Below, piece by piece: positions 42,412-49,690 of a DNA stretch of 64,000 nt. The notes under the pieces were generated by a model that worked only from the letters and a program-made list of their open reading frames with translations, searched no databases and was not told the origin of the DNA. Position 1 is the first letter of the stretch; the number at the start of each line of letters is the position of its first letter. Position numbers and translations under genes: made by a program. The stretch comes from an uncultured Bacteroidales bacterium. GTDB lineage: Bacteria > Bacteroidota > Bacteroidia > Bacteroidales > UBA3824. Location: the NCBI GenBank assembly GCA_937877455.1, contig CALFIU010000044.1, forward strand, positions 1 through 64,000, read 5' to 3'.

Positions 42412-44097
42412 CTATTTCAACGTAATTGTTGTTCCGATATTTACGTATTTATCAGAACCAAACGAAACATTGAATACATCGCCAGAGGTGGTTGTGCCTT
42501 TCAACGTGAGTTTGCCGTTTGAATACGAATAATCGTCGGCAGTAAGCAGTTGTGCTTGTTTTCCAGAGCCTTTCTTTACTGTTAATAATGCAAAATTAGC
42601 GTCTTCAGGAGCGTTGTTGATGGTCAATGTTATTTCAACATCTTCACCAGCGGTAGTCTCTGGCGCAGAAACGGTGGCTGTAGTCCAGTTCTTAACAAAA
42701 ACGTTCAAGTCAACTGAAATATTAACAGTGTCTTTGAGAATGTAAGTGATGTTGGAGATTGTTTTACCTTCCAAGTCTGCTGTGTGCTTGTAAGCACGTG
42801 TGCAACCATGCGGCTCGGTAAAATCTTTAATACAGAATGTAAATTCTGCTGGTTTCAACCAAAGGTTGTTGAGAAACTGCAAGCCGTATTTTGAGCCGTC
42901 GGTGGTGGTAAGGATAGCACCTTGCAAATTGTATTTCGTAACGTCTTTAAGTCCGTCAAGCGAAATAACATAGTTGCCCCATTTTGCATCAAAGCCAGAT
43001 GTTAAAATTGCTGTGGCTGTTTGAGTTGCAACGGTTGAATTCCATTTGCCAAAACTGCCGTCTTCATTGTATTCTTTGTAATCAACAGGAGTGTTTTCCA
43101 AAACGGTAAAACGTGATTTGTCTTCAAGCGAATTGTACATATTCGCTTCAATTGCAACGTTAACTCCTTTTATACCATAAATTTTTGATTCAGTACCATT
43201 GATTTCATAATTAGCGTTTGCAAACGAAGTGCATTTTGAGTTGGTTGCCGAACTTACTGCGTCAACACCAAGATCTTCGAGAGTTTGTGCTGTTTTGCCA
43301 AGTTCTGCGGCGTAAAATTCTGCCCAAGTCATGTCTGTGGTTGCATATACGTATGTTGGTTGGTAGTCTGCAAGGTTTTCGTCGCAGAAAAGTTTTATGC
43401 AGGCTTTTCTGTTTGCTTCTGTCTCGTTTTCGAGCATTGCAGCGGCAAGCCAATATGCGTATTGACCTTTGAAAAACTCTGGGAAAGATGCCGAGTCGTT
43501 TCCATAACGAAACTCAAGATGGTAGGTTGTGCCGGGGGTGTCGCCCATAAAGAAGAAATACTTAAATTGATCTTCGTTGCCATCGTCTGATTTTAAGTAG
43601 TAACAACCATCTTTTTCTCCAGTCTGTGTGTATTCATGGCTGAAAACGGTTTGAGAATTAGCGTCAAGACCCGTGATTTTCTTGCCGTCAATTACAAATT
43701 TTGATACGCCACCGATAAAACCACAATTGAATTGGTAACCGTTTGGAAATCCGTTTGTACCGTCGCCATATTTCTCTTGAGCTTCTGCGCCGTAGATTGT
43801 GCCAGTAAATGAGGTTTTGAGCATTTCGTACGTGGCTTTGCCTGAGTATGAGTTGCCAGTGTACTTGGCGCAACATTCTACCCAATAATCGTCGTATTTT
43901 GATGCGCAGAAACCATTTTCTGTAAACAATTCAACGAATGTTCCGCTGATACTCTTCTGGAAGTCAGTGGCATCGGAAGTTGTAGCTGTTTTTTCTTCGG
44001 TTTTCTTGTTGTCGTCATCGTCGTCGCACGATACGTAAACCAAAGATGTTGATGCTGCAAGTATAATTGCAGCGGCTAATTTTGTGTATTTGTTCAT
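42412..44097 (-). CDS. Lipoprotein with ZinT-like metal-binding domain
   Basis: A 561-residue lipoprotein with lipobox VYVSC (Cys24) followed by five Asp, an acidic surface-export type signal. Residues about 48-250 resemble the ZinT/YodA lipocalin-like domain: SGTFVELF start, FVIDGKKITG, QFKYFFFMGDTPGTTYHLEF, in the place where ZinT has its metal-binding HFHIFWG. MTWAEFYAAELGK (about 262-274) is a linker seen in similar proteins. The second half repeats strand-rich segments and has EPHGCTRAYKH. Codon use is richer in G+C than around dnaA or secA. The upstream ABC transporter genes suggest a role in metal or metallophore handling; this is inference. Confidence 0.55.
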   Translation of the reverse strand: MNKYTKLAAAIILAASTSLVYVSCDDDDDNKKTEEKTATTSDATDFQKSISGTFVELFTENGFCASKYDDYWVECCAKYTGNSYSGKATYEMLKTSFTGTIYGAEAQEKYGDGTNGFPNGYQFNCGFIGGVSKFVIDGKKITGLDANSQTVFSHEYTQTGEKDGCYYLKSDDGNEDQFKYFFFMGDTPGTTYHLEFRYGNDSASFPEFFKGQYAYWLAAAMLENETEANRKACIKLFCDENLADYQPTYVYATTDMTWAEFYAAELGKTAQTLEDLGVDAVSSATNSKCTSFANANYEINGTESKIYGIKGVNVAIEANMYNSLEDKSRFTVLENTPVDYKEYNEDGSFGKWNSTVATQTATAILTSGFDAKWGNYVISLDGLKDVTKYNLQGAILTTTDGSKYGLQFLNNLWLKPAEFTFCIKDFTEPHGCTRAYKHTADLEGKTISNITYILKDTVNISVDLNVFVKNWTTATVSAPETTAGEDVEITLTINNAPEDANFALLTVKKGSGKQAQLLTADDYSYSNGKLTLKGTTTSGDVFNVSFGSDKYVNIGTTITLK

Positions 44098-44127
44098 TTT
44101 TTTTATAATTAATTAATAAATAAAAAT

Positions 44128-44304
44128 CTATTCAAAACTGTAAAAGAATGAGGGGAAACCAGTTACTGTTGTAACTTTGGTAGTAATTTCGCCAGTTGAC
44201 AAGTCAACAGTACAAAATCCATTGTATTCGCTATTTGCTGAACCGTAAACCATTTTGTTTTGAATTGCTAAAACAATAAGTGGTAAAAAATTCTGTTTTT
44301 TCAT
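44128..44304 (-). pseudogene. Remnant of a beta-propeller (DUF4374-like) gene
   Basis: A 58-codon frame starting MKKQNFLPLIVLAI. The rest, NKMVYGSANSEYNGFCTVD and LSTGEITTKVTTVTGFPSFF, looks like one blade of a beta-propeller such as DUF4374 or DUF5074 lipoproteins. A whole propeller needs about 400 residues. It therefore seems to be the leftover of a gene with most of its length deleted, between the ABC transporters and the ZinT-like lipoprotein. DUF4374-type proteins are known partners of siderophore uptake in Bacteroides, which would fit the context. It could also be a random short frame. Confidence 0.35.
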
Positions 44305-44324
44305 ATTTTTTTTTAGTTGAAATA

Positions 44325-45971
44325 TCAGTAAACATTTACTTCCGCCTTTCCATCCTTAATGGTGATAATCTTGTTTGCGCCTTGGACGGTGCGCATACGA
44401 TGAGCGATTACGAGGACGGTTTTGCCTTTGATTAGTTTTGAAAGTGATTGTTGAATAAGTGTCTCGTTTTCAACGTCTAATGAGGCAGAGGCTTCGTCAA
44501 GAAGAATTATTGGAGCGTTTTTGAGGAAGGCACGGGCAATAGAAATTCGCTGACGTTCGCCGCCGGAGAGTTTTTTGCCGTTTTCGCCAATAATTGTGCT
44601 CCACTTATCAGGCAGATTTTCAACAAATTCGGTACAGTTAGCAAGTTCGGCTGCGGCTTTTACCTGTTCGTCGGTGGCGTTTTTGTCGCCAATGCGGATG
44701 TTTTCCAAAACGGTGTTGTTAAATAATGTAACATCTTGAAAAACAATCGAGTAAAGACTCATCAGAGTTTCAGTGTCAACCTTTGAAATATCCTGACCAC
44801 CAATAGTTATTTTACCCGAATCAATATCCCAAAACCTTGCAGCAAGTCGCGAAACAGTGGTTTTGCCGCTGCCCGAGGGACCAATCAAAGCGGTTACTTC
44901 GCCCTGTTTTGCAGTGAACGAAACGCCGTCGAGAATCTTTTTGCCGTCTTGATACGAGAACTTAACATCCTCAAACACAATGTCTCCGCCATTTACTTTA
45001 AGTTCCTCGGTGCCGATTTGCTCTTTATGTTGAAGAATGTCGTTGAGACGTTCGCAGCTGACATCAAGCGCAATTATGGCAGCAAAATGTTCGAGCGAAG
45101 TGGTGAGCGGATTGTAAAGTCGCGAGGCAATAATCAAGAACAAGAAAAATTCCAAAACTCCCAATTCACCTGATTTTAAGAGCATTGCACCTACAAGAGC
45201 GGTAGTGGCGATTCCAAATTTAAGAATCATTTCGGCATTGGTAACAAAAATGCCTGTGCCAAGTTCGCTCCAAATTTTGCGTTTTTCAACGTTCTTGATT
45301 TTAGATTCAACATCTTGATAATAACTATATTGTGCGTTGTTTTGACGAAGGTCGCGCACAGTTTCCAAACATTCCTGAATTTTTTCGGTCATTTCTACGG
45401 TTGCGCCGCTTGTTTTTTTGCCCAAACGGTATTGAACTTTTCGCGAAAAAGCCACAATCGTAAGGCAGACAGGAAGCACCCAAACCGCCGCCAAAGCCAT
45501 TTTCCAATTAACAAAAAACAGACATATTGCCAACACGCAAGTGCTTGCAATTGAGCCAATAAACTGCGGAATAAAGTGCGATGAAGCCTGTTCAATCTGC
45601 GCCGCGTCGTCCATAATTGTGGAGGTAAGATCTGCGCTGTCTTTTTTTGCAAAAAACGACAACGGCAACCGACGGAGTTTTTCTGCCAACGAGATACGCC
45701 TTACGCCGCTCTCTTTGTAGGTAGAAAAATACGAGGTGTTGTACTGAATAACAGTGGTAACAGCCATCAGCACAATCCAAATGCAAATACCTGTGATATA
45801 GAATGTTGCTCTGCCTTCGATGGTTCCGTTCATAATGTCCTGAACCAAAAAATAGAGCAACAAAACCGGTGAAAAAAGCATCAAATTGTAAAAAATATTT
45901 GCAACAGATGCAATCACCATCGACCGTGCACCCTCGTCTGAAAGGGCATATTTTTGTTTAAAGTTTTTCAT
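44325..45971 (-). CDS. ABC transporter, fused permease-ATPase (second of a pair)
   Basis: A 548-residue half-transporter: six membrane helices (about 15-300) then a nucleotide-binding domain. Walker A is LIGPSGSGKTTVSRLAARFW, the signature is KLSGGERQRISIARAFL, Walker B is APIILLDEASASLD, and the H-loop is VLVIAHRMRTV. It probably pairs with the homologous gene upstream as a heterodimer. Such tandem pairs include siderophore/iron transporters (IrtAB/YbtPQ type) and drug exporters; the substrate here is not known. G+C is clearly higher than in the neighbouring housekeeping genes, a sign of possible transfer. Confidence 0.85.
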   Translation of the reverse strand: MKNFKQKYALSDEGARSMVIASVANIFYNLMLFSPVLLLYFLVQDIMNGTIEGRATFYITGICIWIVLMAVTTVIQYNTSYFSTYKESGVRRISLAEKLRRLPLSFFAKKDSADLTSTIMDDAAQIEQASSHFIPQFIGSIASTCVLAICLFFVNWKMALAAVWVLPVCLTIVAFSRKVQYRLGKKTSGATVEMTEKIQECLETVRDLRQNNAQYSYYQDVESKIKNVEKRKIWSELGTGIFVTNAEMILKFGIATTALVGAMLLKSGELGVLEFFLFLIIASRLYNPLTTSLEHFAAIIALDVSCERLNDILQHKEQIGTEELKVNGGDIVFEDVKFSYQDGKKILDGVSFTAKQGEVTALIGPSGSGKTTVSRLAARFWDIDSGKITIGGQDISKVDTETLMSLYSIVFQDVTLFNNTVLENIRIGDKNATDEQVKAAAELANCTEFVENLPDKWSTIIGENGKKLSGGERQRISIARAFLKNAPIILLDEASASLDVENETLIQQSLSKLIKGKTVLVIAHRMRTVQGANKIITIKDGKAEVNVY

Positions 45972-45986
45972 AATAATTCATTTAAT

Positions 45987-46018
45987 AATTCACAATTCAT
46001 AATTTTGAATTGTGAATT
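45987..46018. repeat. AT-rich 12-bp inverted repeat between the ABC genes
   Basis: AATTCACAATTC (45987-45998) and GAATTGTGAATT (46007-46018) are perfect complements around 8 bases; CAATTTTC units follow into the end of the next gene. It may fold in the mRNA between the two ABC genes and set their ratio, or be one copy of a dispersed repeat. Confidence 0.5.
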
Positions 46019-46019
46019 T

Positions 46020-47789
46020 TCAATTTTCAATTTTCCATTCCACCGATTTCTGATAATCGCTAAACATTTTGGAATACATTCCATTTTGCGATAAAAGTTG
46101 CTGATGTGTACCATTTTCTATGATTTTGCCTTCGTTGAGAACGAAAATTTGATTGCAGTCAACAACAGTAGAAAGACGGTGTGCAATTTTGATAACTGTC
46201 TTATCCTTAGATATTTCGTCAAAAGCCTTCAACACTTTTTCCTCGTTTTCTGGGTCGGCAAATGCAGTAGCCTCGTCGAGTATAAGAATTGGAGTGTTGC
46301 GTAGCATAACTCGCGCAATAGCAATGCGTTGCTGTTCGCCACCGCTGAGATACGTGCCTTTGCTGCCGATAATTGTGTTGATTCCGTCAGGTAATTTTGC
46401 AATAATGTCGGCGCATTGAGCGCGGTTCAAAACATCCATTACCTCTTGCTCTGTGGCATCAGGTTTTGCCATTCTTACATTGTCTAAAATGCTTGTTTTC
46501 AACAATTTGCTATCCTGAAAAACAAACGATACAATTTCGGAAAGTTTTGATTGTGTAATATCTTTTACATCCACTCCGCCTATAAGGATTTTGCCATCGG
46601 TAACATCCCAAAACCTTGATACAAGACTTGCTGCGGTGGTTTTTCCGCCGCCCGAAGGTCCAACAAATGCAACTTGCGAACCGGCAGGTATTTTCATAGA
46701 AATTCCGTCAACAGCATTTTTGGTTGAGTCTTTGTAATGGAATTTTACATCTCTAAACTCCACTGAATAATCATTGGGAATTTTTGGGTTTTCGGATTCT
46801 TTGGTTTCGGGCACATCAAGAACAGTGTCAATCCTTGCAAATGCGTTTCCCACAATCATATCCGCCTCCGACGAGTACATCACTTTATGGAGCGTTACAC
46901 CGATAATTGGCGTAAAAATTATATAGAACATTAGGTTAGAGAAAAGTTCGTTATTGGCGGCTGACGAACCATAATAGAGAGCAACGGCAATCAAAATTGC
47001 AAACGCAGAATTTATTACAACCGTAAAGGAGGTCATCGAAACCCTGAAACGCTCGGTGTAACTAATTGTAAACTTGGCATAATCGTCGATTGCCTTTTTG
47101 AGTTTTTTAAATGAAAAAACCGACTGTCCAAATGTCTTTACAACCGGCATACCTCGCACATATTCAACGGCTTCCTTGGTCATATTTTCCAGTGCCAAAT
47201 TGTAAGCCTCCATATCTTTTTTGAGTTGCGGACCCACCATAAAGGCATACATAATTATAAATCCTAAAATAGTGGTAGCAAGGCACATAAGACCAATTTT
47301 CCAATCAAAATACATCAAAAGAACAATCATTGCAATTGGCGTGGTAATAGCCACCGTGCGGTCGGGCAAAATGTGTTCGAGGTAATTATCCATAGCCGCG
47401 GTAGAATCAATGATGATTTTACGAATTTTGCCACTGCCCTCATTTTCAACGTGTCCCAAGGGCATACGCAGCACTTTGGCAACGCATTTTTTGCGGATAT
47501 TTGCCACAGTTCTGATTCCTCCCAAATGCGAACAACCCAACGCCATAAAGTAAATACACATTGCGTTTACTGAATATTTAACGGCTGTAATACCGTAATC
47601 TTCAATATGTTGCGCCTTGCTAAAATCGGGCATTACAGTAAGCACTTCGTCCACAATTTTCCAAACATAAACGAATGGAACAAGCGCAAGACACGCGCTC
47701 ACCGCTGCCAAAACGATGGAGCCGATGGTAAAAAACTTATAACCACCGGCAAAATCCATCAATCTAAGAAGATTTGACTTATTTTTCAT
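46020..47789 (-). CDS. ABC transporter, fused permease-ATPase (first of a pair)
   Basis: A 589-residue half-transporter with six membrane helices in residues about 20-310 and an ATPase domain. Walker A is AFVGPSGGGKTTAASLVSRFW, shown here as GPSGGGKT for the core; the signature is YLSGGEQQRIAIARVML, Walker B is PILILDEATAFADPENE, and the H-loop IAHRLSTV. Both halves keep complete catalytic motifs, so both sites should hydrolyse ATP. Its start overlaps the stop of the small membrane protein gene (TAATG), and the partner ABC gene follows after 48 bases. The G+C-rich codon use matches its partner. Confidence 0.85.
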   Translation of the reverse strand: MKNKSNLLRLMDFAGGYKFFTIGSIVLAAVSACLALVPFVYVWKIVDEVLTVMPDFSKAQHIEDYGITAVKYSVNAMCIYFMALGCSHLGGIRTVANIRKKCVAKVLRMPLGHVENEGSGKIRKIIIDSTAAMDNYLEHILPDRTVAITTPIAMIVLLMYFDWKIGLMCLATTILGFIIMYAFMVGPQLKKDMEAYNLALENMTKEAVEYVRGMPVVKTFGQSVFSFKKLKKAIDDYAKFTISYTERFRVSMTSFTVVINSAFAILIAVALYYGSSAANNELFSNLMFYIIFTPIIGVTLHKVMYSSEADMIVGNAFARIDTVLDVPETKESENPKIPNDYSVEFRDVKFHYKDSTKNAVDGISMKIPAGSQVAFVGPSGGGKTTAASLVSRFWDVTDGKILIGGVDVKDITQSKLSEIVSFVFQDSKLLKTSILDNVRMAKPDATEQEVMDVLNRAQCADIIAKLPDGINTIIGSKGTYLSGGEQQRIAIARVMLRNTPILILDEATAFADPENEEKVLKAFDEISKDKTVIKIAHRLSTVVDCNQIFVLNEGKIIENGTHQQLLSQNGMYSKMFSDYQKSVEWKIEN

Positions 47790-48169
47790 TATTCTTTATT
47801 TAGTTTGAGAGATTCTTTTGCCATCAGAATTGCAATTGCAGCCATCAGTGGCATAATTACAAGTTGAGCGGCGTTGAAATCTTCGATGAGTTCCGACAAA
47901 TGCAAAACCGTGAACAAAGCCATCACAAAAGCCAAAACCATATTGATAGTTTTGGCAGTTTTGCCGCCGTAAATCACAAGTAGAATGCCAATTACGGGAA
48001 TCAAATACGAAATAGTCATCATAAAAGCAATCATGCCCGTAGAAGCCGGAGGTTGCATTGCAGCAATGCTTTCGCCCCAAAATGCGGGCATAGCGTCGGT
48101 GATAGTGTGTGCAAGAAATCCACAGATTGTGAGTATCCAAAAAACAATGATTTTATGTTTTCTTTCCAT
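47789..48169 (-). CDS. Four-helix inner membrane protein of the ABC cassette
   Basis: A 126-residue membrane protein with four hydrophobic helices (about 8-25, 42-68, 72-95, 100-118) and a conserved-looking FLAHTITDAMPAFWGES segment after the first. I do not recognise a family. It is the first gene of the cassette and is translationally coupled to the first ABC gene, so it may be an accessory subunit or assembly factor of that transporter. Composition is as G+C-rich as the ABC genes. Confidence 0.6.
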   Translation of the reverse strand: MERKHKIIVFWILTICGFLAHTITDAMPAFWGESIAAMQPPASTGMIAFMMTISYLIPVIGILLVIYGGKTAKTINMVLAFVMALFTVLHLSELIEDFNAAQLVIMPLMAAIAILMAKESLKLNKE

Positions 48170-48440
48170 TTTTTAGTGTAGTTTTTAGTTTAGACGGCAA
48201 AATCATTGATTTTATCTGTAAGACAGATAGTTATTAAAATTGATTTTGCTCTTTATAATATATTTTTTATAAACAGATACATTACCTTAAATTCTGTTTT
48301 TATTTTTTGTTTGTATATTTAAAATTTTATGCAAAATTACTTCTTGTATTACATTGAACAATCCCAAAAAATGATGATTTATCGTATGCTTTTCTACCAA
48401 TAATTAGTTATTTTGGGTATTGTATTTGAATTTCTGTGAT
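48170..48440. other. Intergenic region with operator-like palindrome
   Basis: I see no gene in this AT-rich stretch, which lies upstream of the ABC cassette. It holds a perfect palindrome ATCTGT-AAG-ACAGAT (48214-48228), flanked by two direct copies of ATTGATTTT (48205-48213 and 48239-48247). Its position 45-60 bases before the first ABC-cassette start suits a repressor operator. No clear TAnnTTTG was found beside it. Confidence 0.4.
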
Positions 48441-48476
48441 TTTTTGTGTAATTTTTCAATAAAAATTACACAAAAA
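48441..48476. repeat. Perfect 16-bp A/T-rich palindrome
   Basis: TTTTTGTGTAATTTTT and its exact complement AAAAATTACACAAAAA are separated by CAAT. It follows the terminator of the signal peptidase gene on the minus strand and may act as a second terminator or a DNA-level cruciform. Confidence 0.65.
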
Positions 48477-48498
48477 TAAATGGAATGAAAATAAAAAT

Positions 48499-48530
48499 CC
48501 CCGCCGAGCAATTAAGCAGGGCGGGGTAGA
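48499..48530 (-). terminator. G+C-rich terminator of the signal peptidase gene
   Basis: On the minus strand CCCCGCC and GGCGGGG form a 7-bp stem with an inner GC/GC pairing in the loop, followed by ATTTTTATTTT. It lies 25 bases after the stop codon. Confidence 0.75.
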
Positions 48531-48550
48531 GGTGAAGATTGTATGCAATT

Positions 48551-49684
48551 TTATTTAATTGCAGTTCCTAAGATGTGGTCTTCTGGAACAAGCCCAAAAT
48601 ATCTTGAATCGTTTTTTGATGCTCGATTGTCGCCCATAACAAACCAATAATCTTGTTTAAAAACGTATGATTCTGTATGTTTTCCGTTAATATAAAATCC
48701 GTCGGGTTTAATTTCTAATGTGTTGCCTTCGTATGCTTCTATGGCACGGCGGTAAAGTTGTACAGAATAGGGCGAAAGGTTAAGTTTCATGCCTTTTGCT
48801 GGAATACGTAACGCTCCAAAATTGGATTCGTTCCACGATTTTTTGCCCATTTCTGCATACGGAAAAACAATTGGGTCGAAATGTCCAACGGGAAAAATAG
48901 CAGGTTCTATATGTTTTACAACAGAAAATTCTCCAAATTTTTCTGCCGCATCGTTGCTTAGGCTATATAGCGACATATTACCGTTTTGAGTATTTTTTTG
49001 TCTATAAAAAGCCATATAATCGTCTATATTTTCTTTTTCTCCTTCAATATCGTTTTTAGTTAAACCAATAGAATCAAGAGATGCTGCATTTACAATGCCC
49101 TCTTTTACAACAAAATATAATCTTTTGATGTTTTCGGGGTCTGCTATTTGTTTTTTGTTTACAAAAACTTTGTTGTCTTTTATTTCCACCAATTCGTTAG
49201 GTCCAGCGATGCATCGCGATACCATAACTGGTCTTTTTTTGAGTTTTAATGGTGCAAGTTCGGCTTTTGAAATCCAGTTTTTGCCATATTTGCGACACAT
49301 TTTGTAATAATTTTTGTCGGTATGTCCCGGTACAATAGTATCCGTTTCAGGATTTCTAAAAATCACTATTTCGCCTTGTTCTGGCATCGAAAATTTGTTA
49401 AAAATAATAGTTTCGCCTTGTTTTAGTGTGCCTTCCATAGATTGGTCTGGAACTTTTGCCCTTGCAAAAACTATGAATACAGCTGCCACTGCCAAAATTA
49501 TAACAGCACCAGCAATTAAGCCTATGCGTGCGGCAGTGGATAGTTTTGCCCAAAAGCCCTTTTTTTGTTGTTGTTCTGGTTGGCTTTCTGCTTTTTTAGA
49601 TGTTGATTTTTTGGAGCTTTTGCTTTTTGATGCCGATTTATTTTTGTTTTCGGCATCGGTTTCAGTTTTTTTTGTCCTTGCCAT
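48551..49684 (-). CDS. lepB: Signal peptidase I family protein lacking the usual catalytic lysine
   Basis: A 377-residue S26 family protein. A Lys/Ser-rich cytoplasmic tail (1-45) and one membrane helix (about 52-75) precede the periplasmic catalytic domain. Box B is VPDQSMEGTLKQGE with Ser82 as nucleophile. Box C reads VMVSRCIAG (153-160): Ser156 stands where the general-base Lys of the KR pair is expected. Box D is intact near the end (VMGDNRASKNDSRYFGLVP). About 150 residues are inserted between boxes C and E compared with E. coli. It may use another base, or be a non-catalytic paralogue. It is 6 bases downstream of the MBOAT gene. Confidence 0.75.
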   Translation of the reverse strand: MARTKKTETDAENKNKSASKSKSSKKSTSKKAESQPEQQQKKGFWAKLSTAARIGLIAGAVIILAVAAVFIVFARAKVPDQSMEGTLKQGETIIFNKFSMPEQGEIVIFRNPETDTIVPGHTDKNYYKMCRKYGKNWISKAELAPLKLKKRPVMVSRCIAGPNELVEIKDNKVFVNKKQIADPENIKRLYFVVKEGIVNAASLDSIGLTKNDIEGEKENIDDYMAFYRQKNTQNGNMSLYSLSNDAAEKFGEFSVVKHIEPAIFPVGHFDPIVFPYAEMGKKSWNESNFGALRIPAKGMKLNLSPYSVQLYRRAIEAYEGNTLEIKPDGFYINGKHTESYVFKQDYWFVMGDNRASKNDSRYFGLVPEDHILGTAIK

Positions 49685-49690
49685 AATACG

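Noticed and set aside
42412..44097. The ZinT-like lipoprotein as a CRISPR-associated gene
   Set aside because: It has a lipobox and belongs outside the cell; its position beside the relic is best explained by insertion or deletion at an unstable site.
47789..48140. A 114-codon frame overlapping the four-helix membrane protein gene
   Set aside because: It is rich in Cys, His and Tyr without family features; the overlapping frame gives four regular helices and is coupled to the ABC gene.
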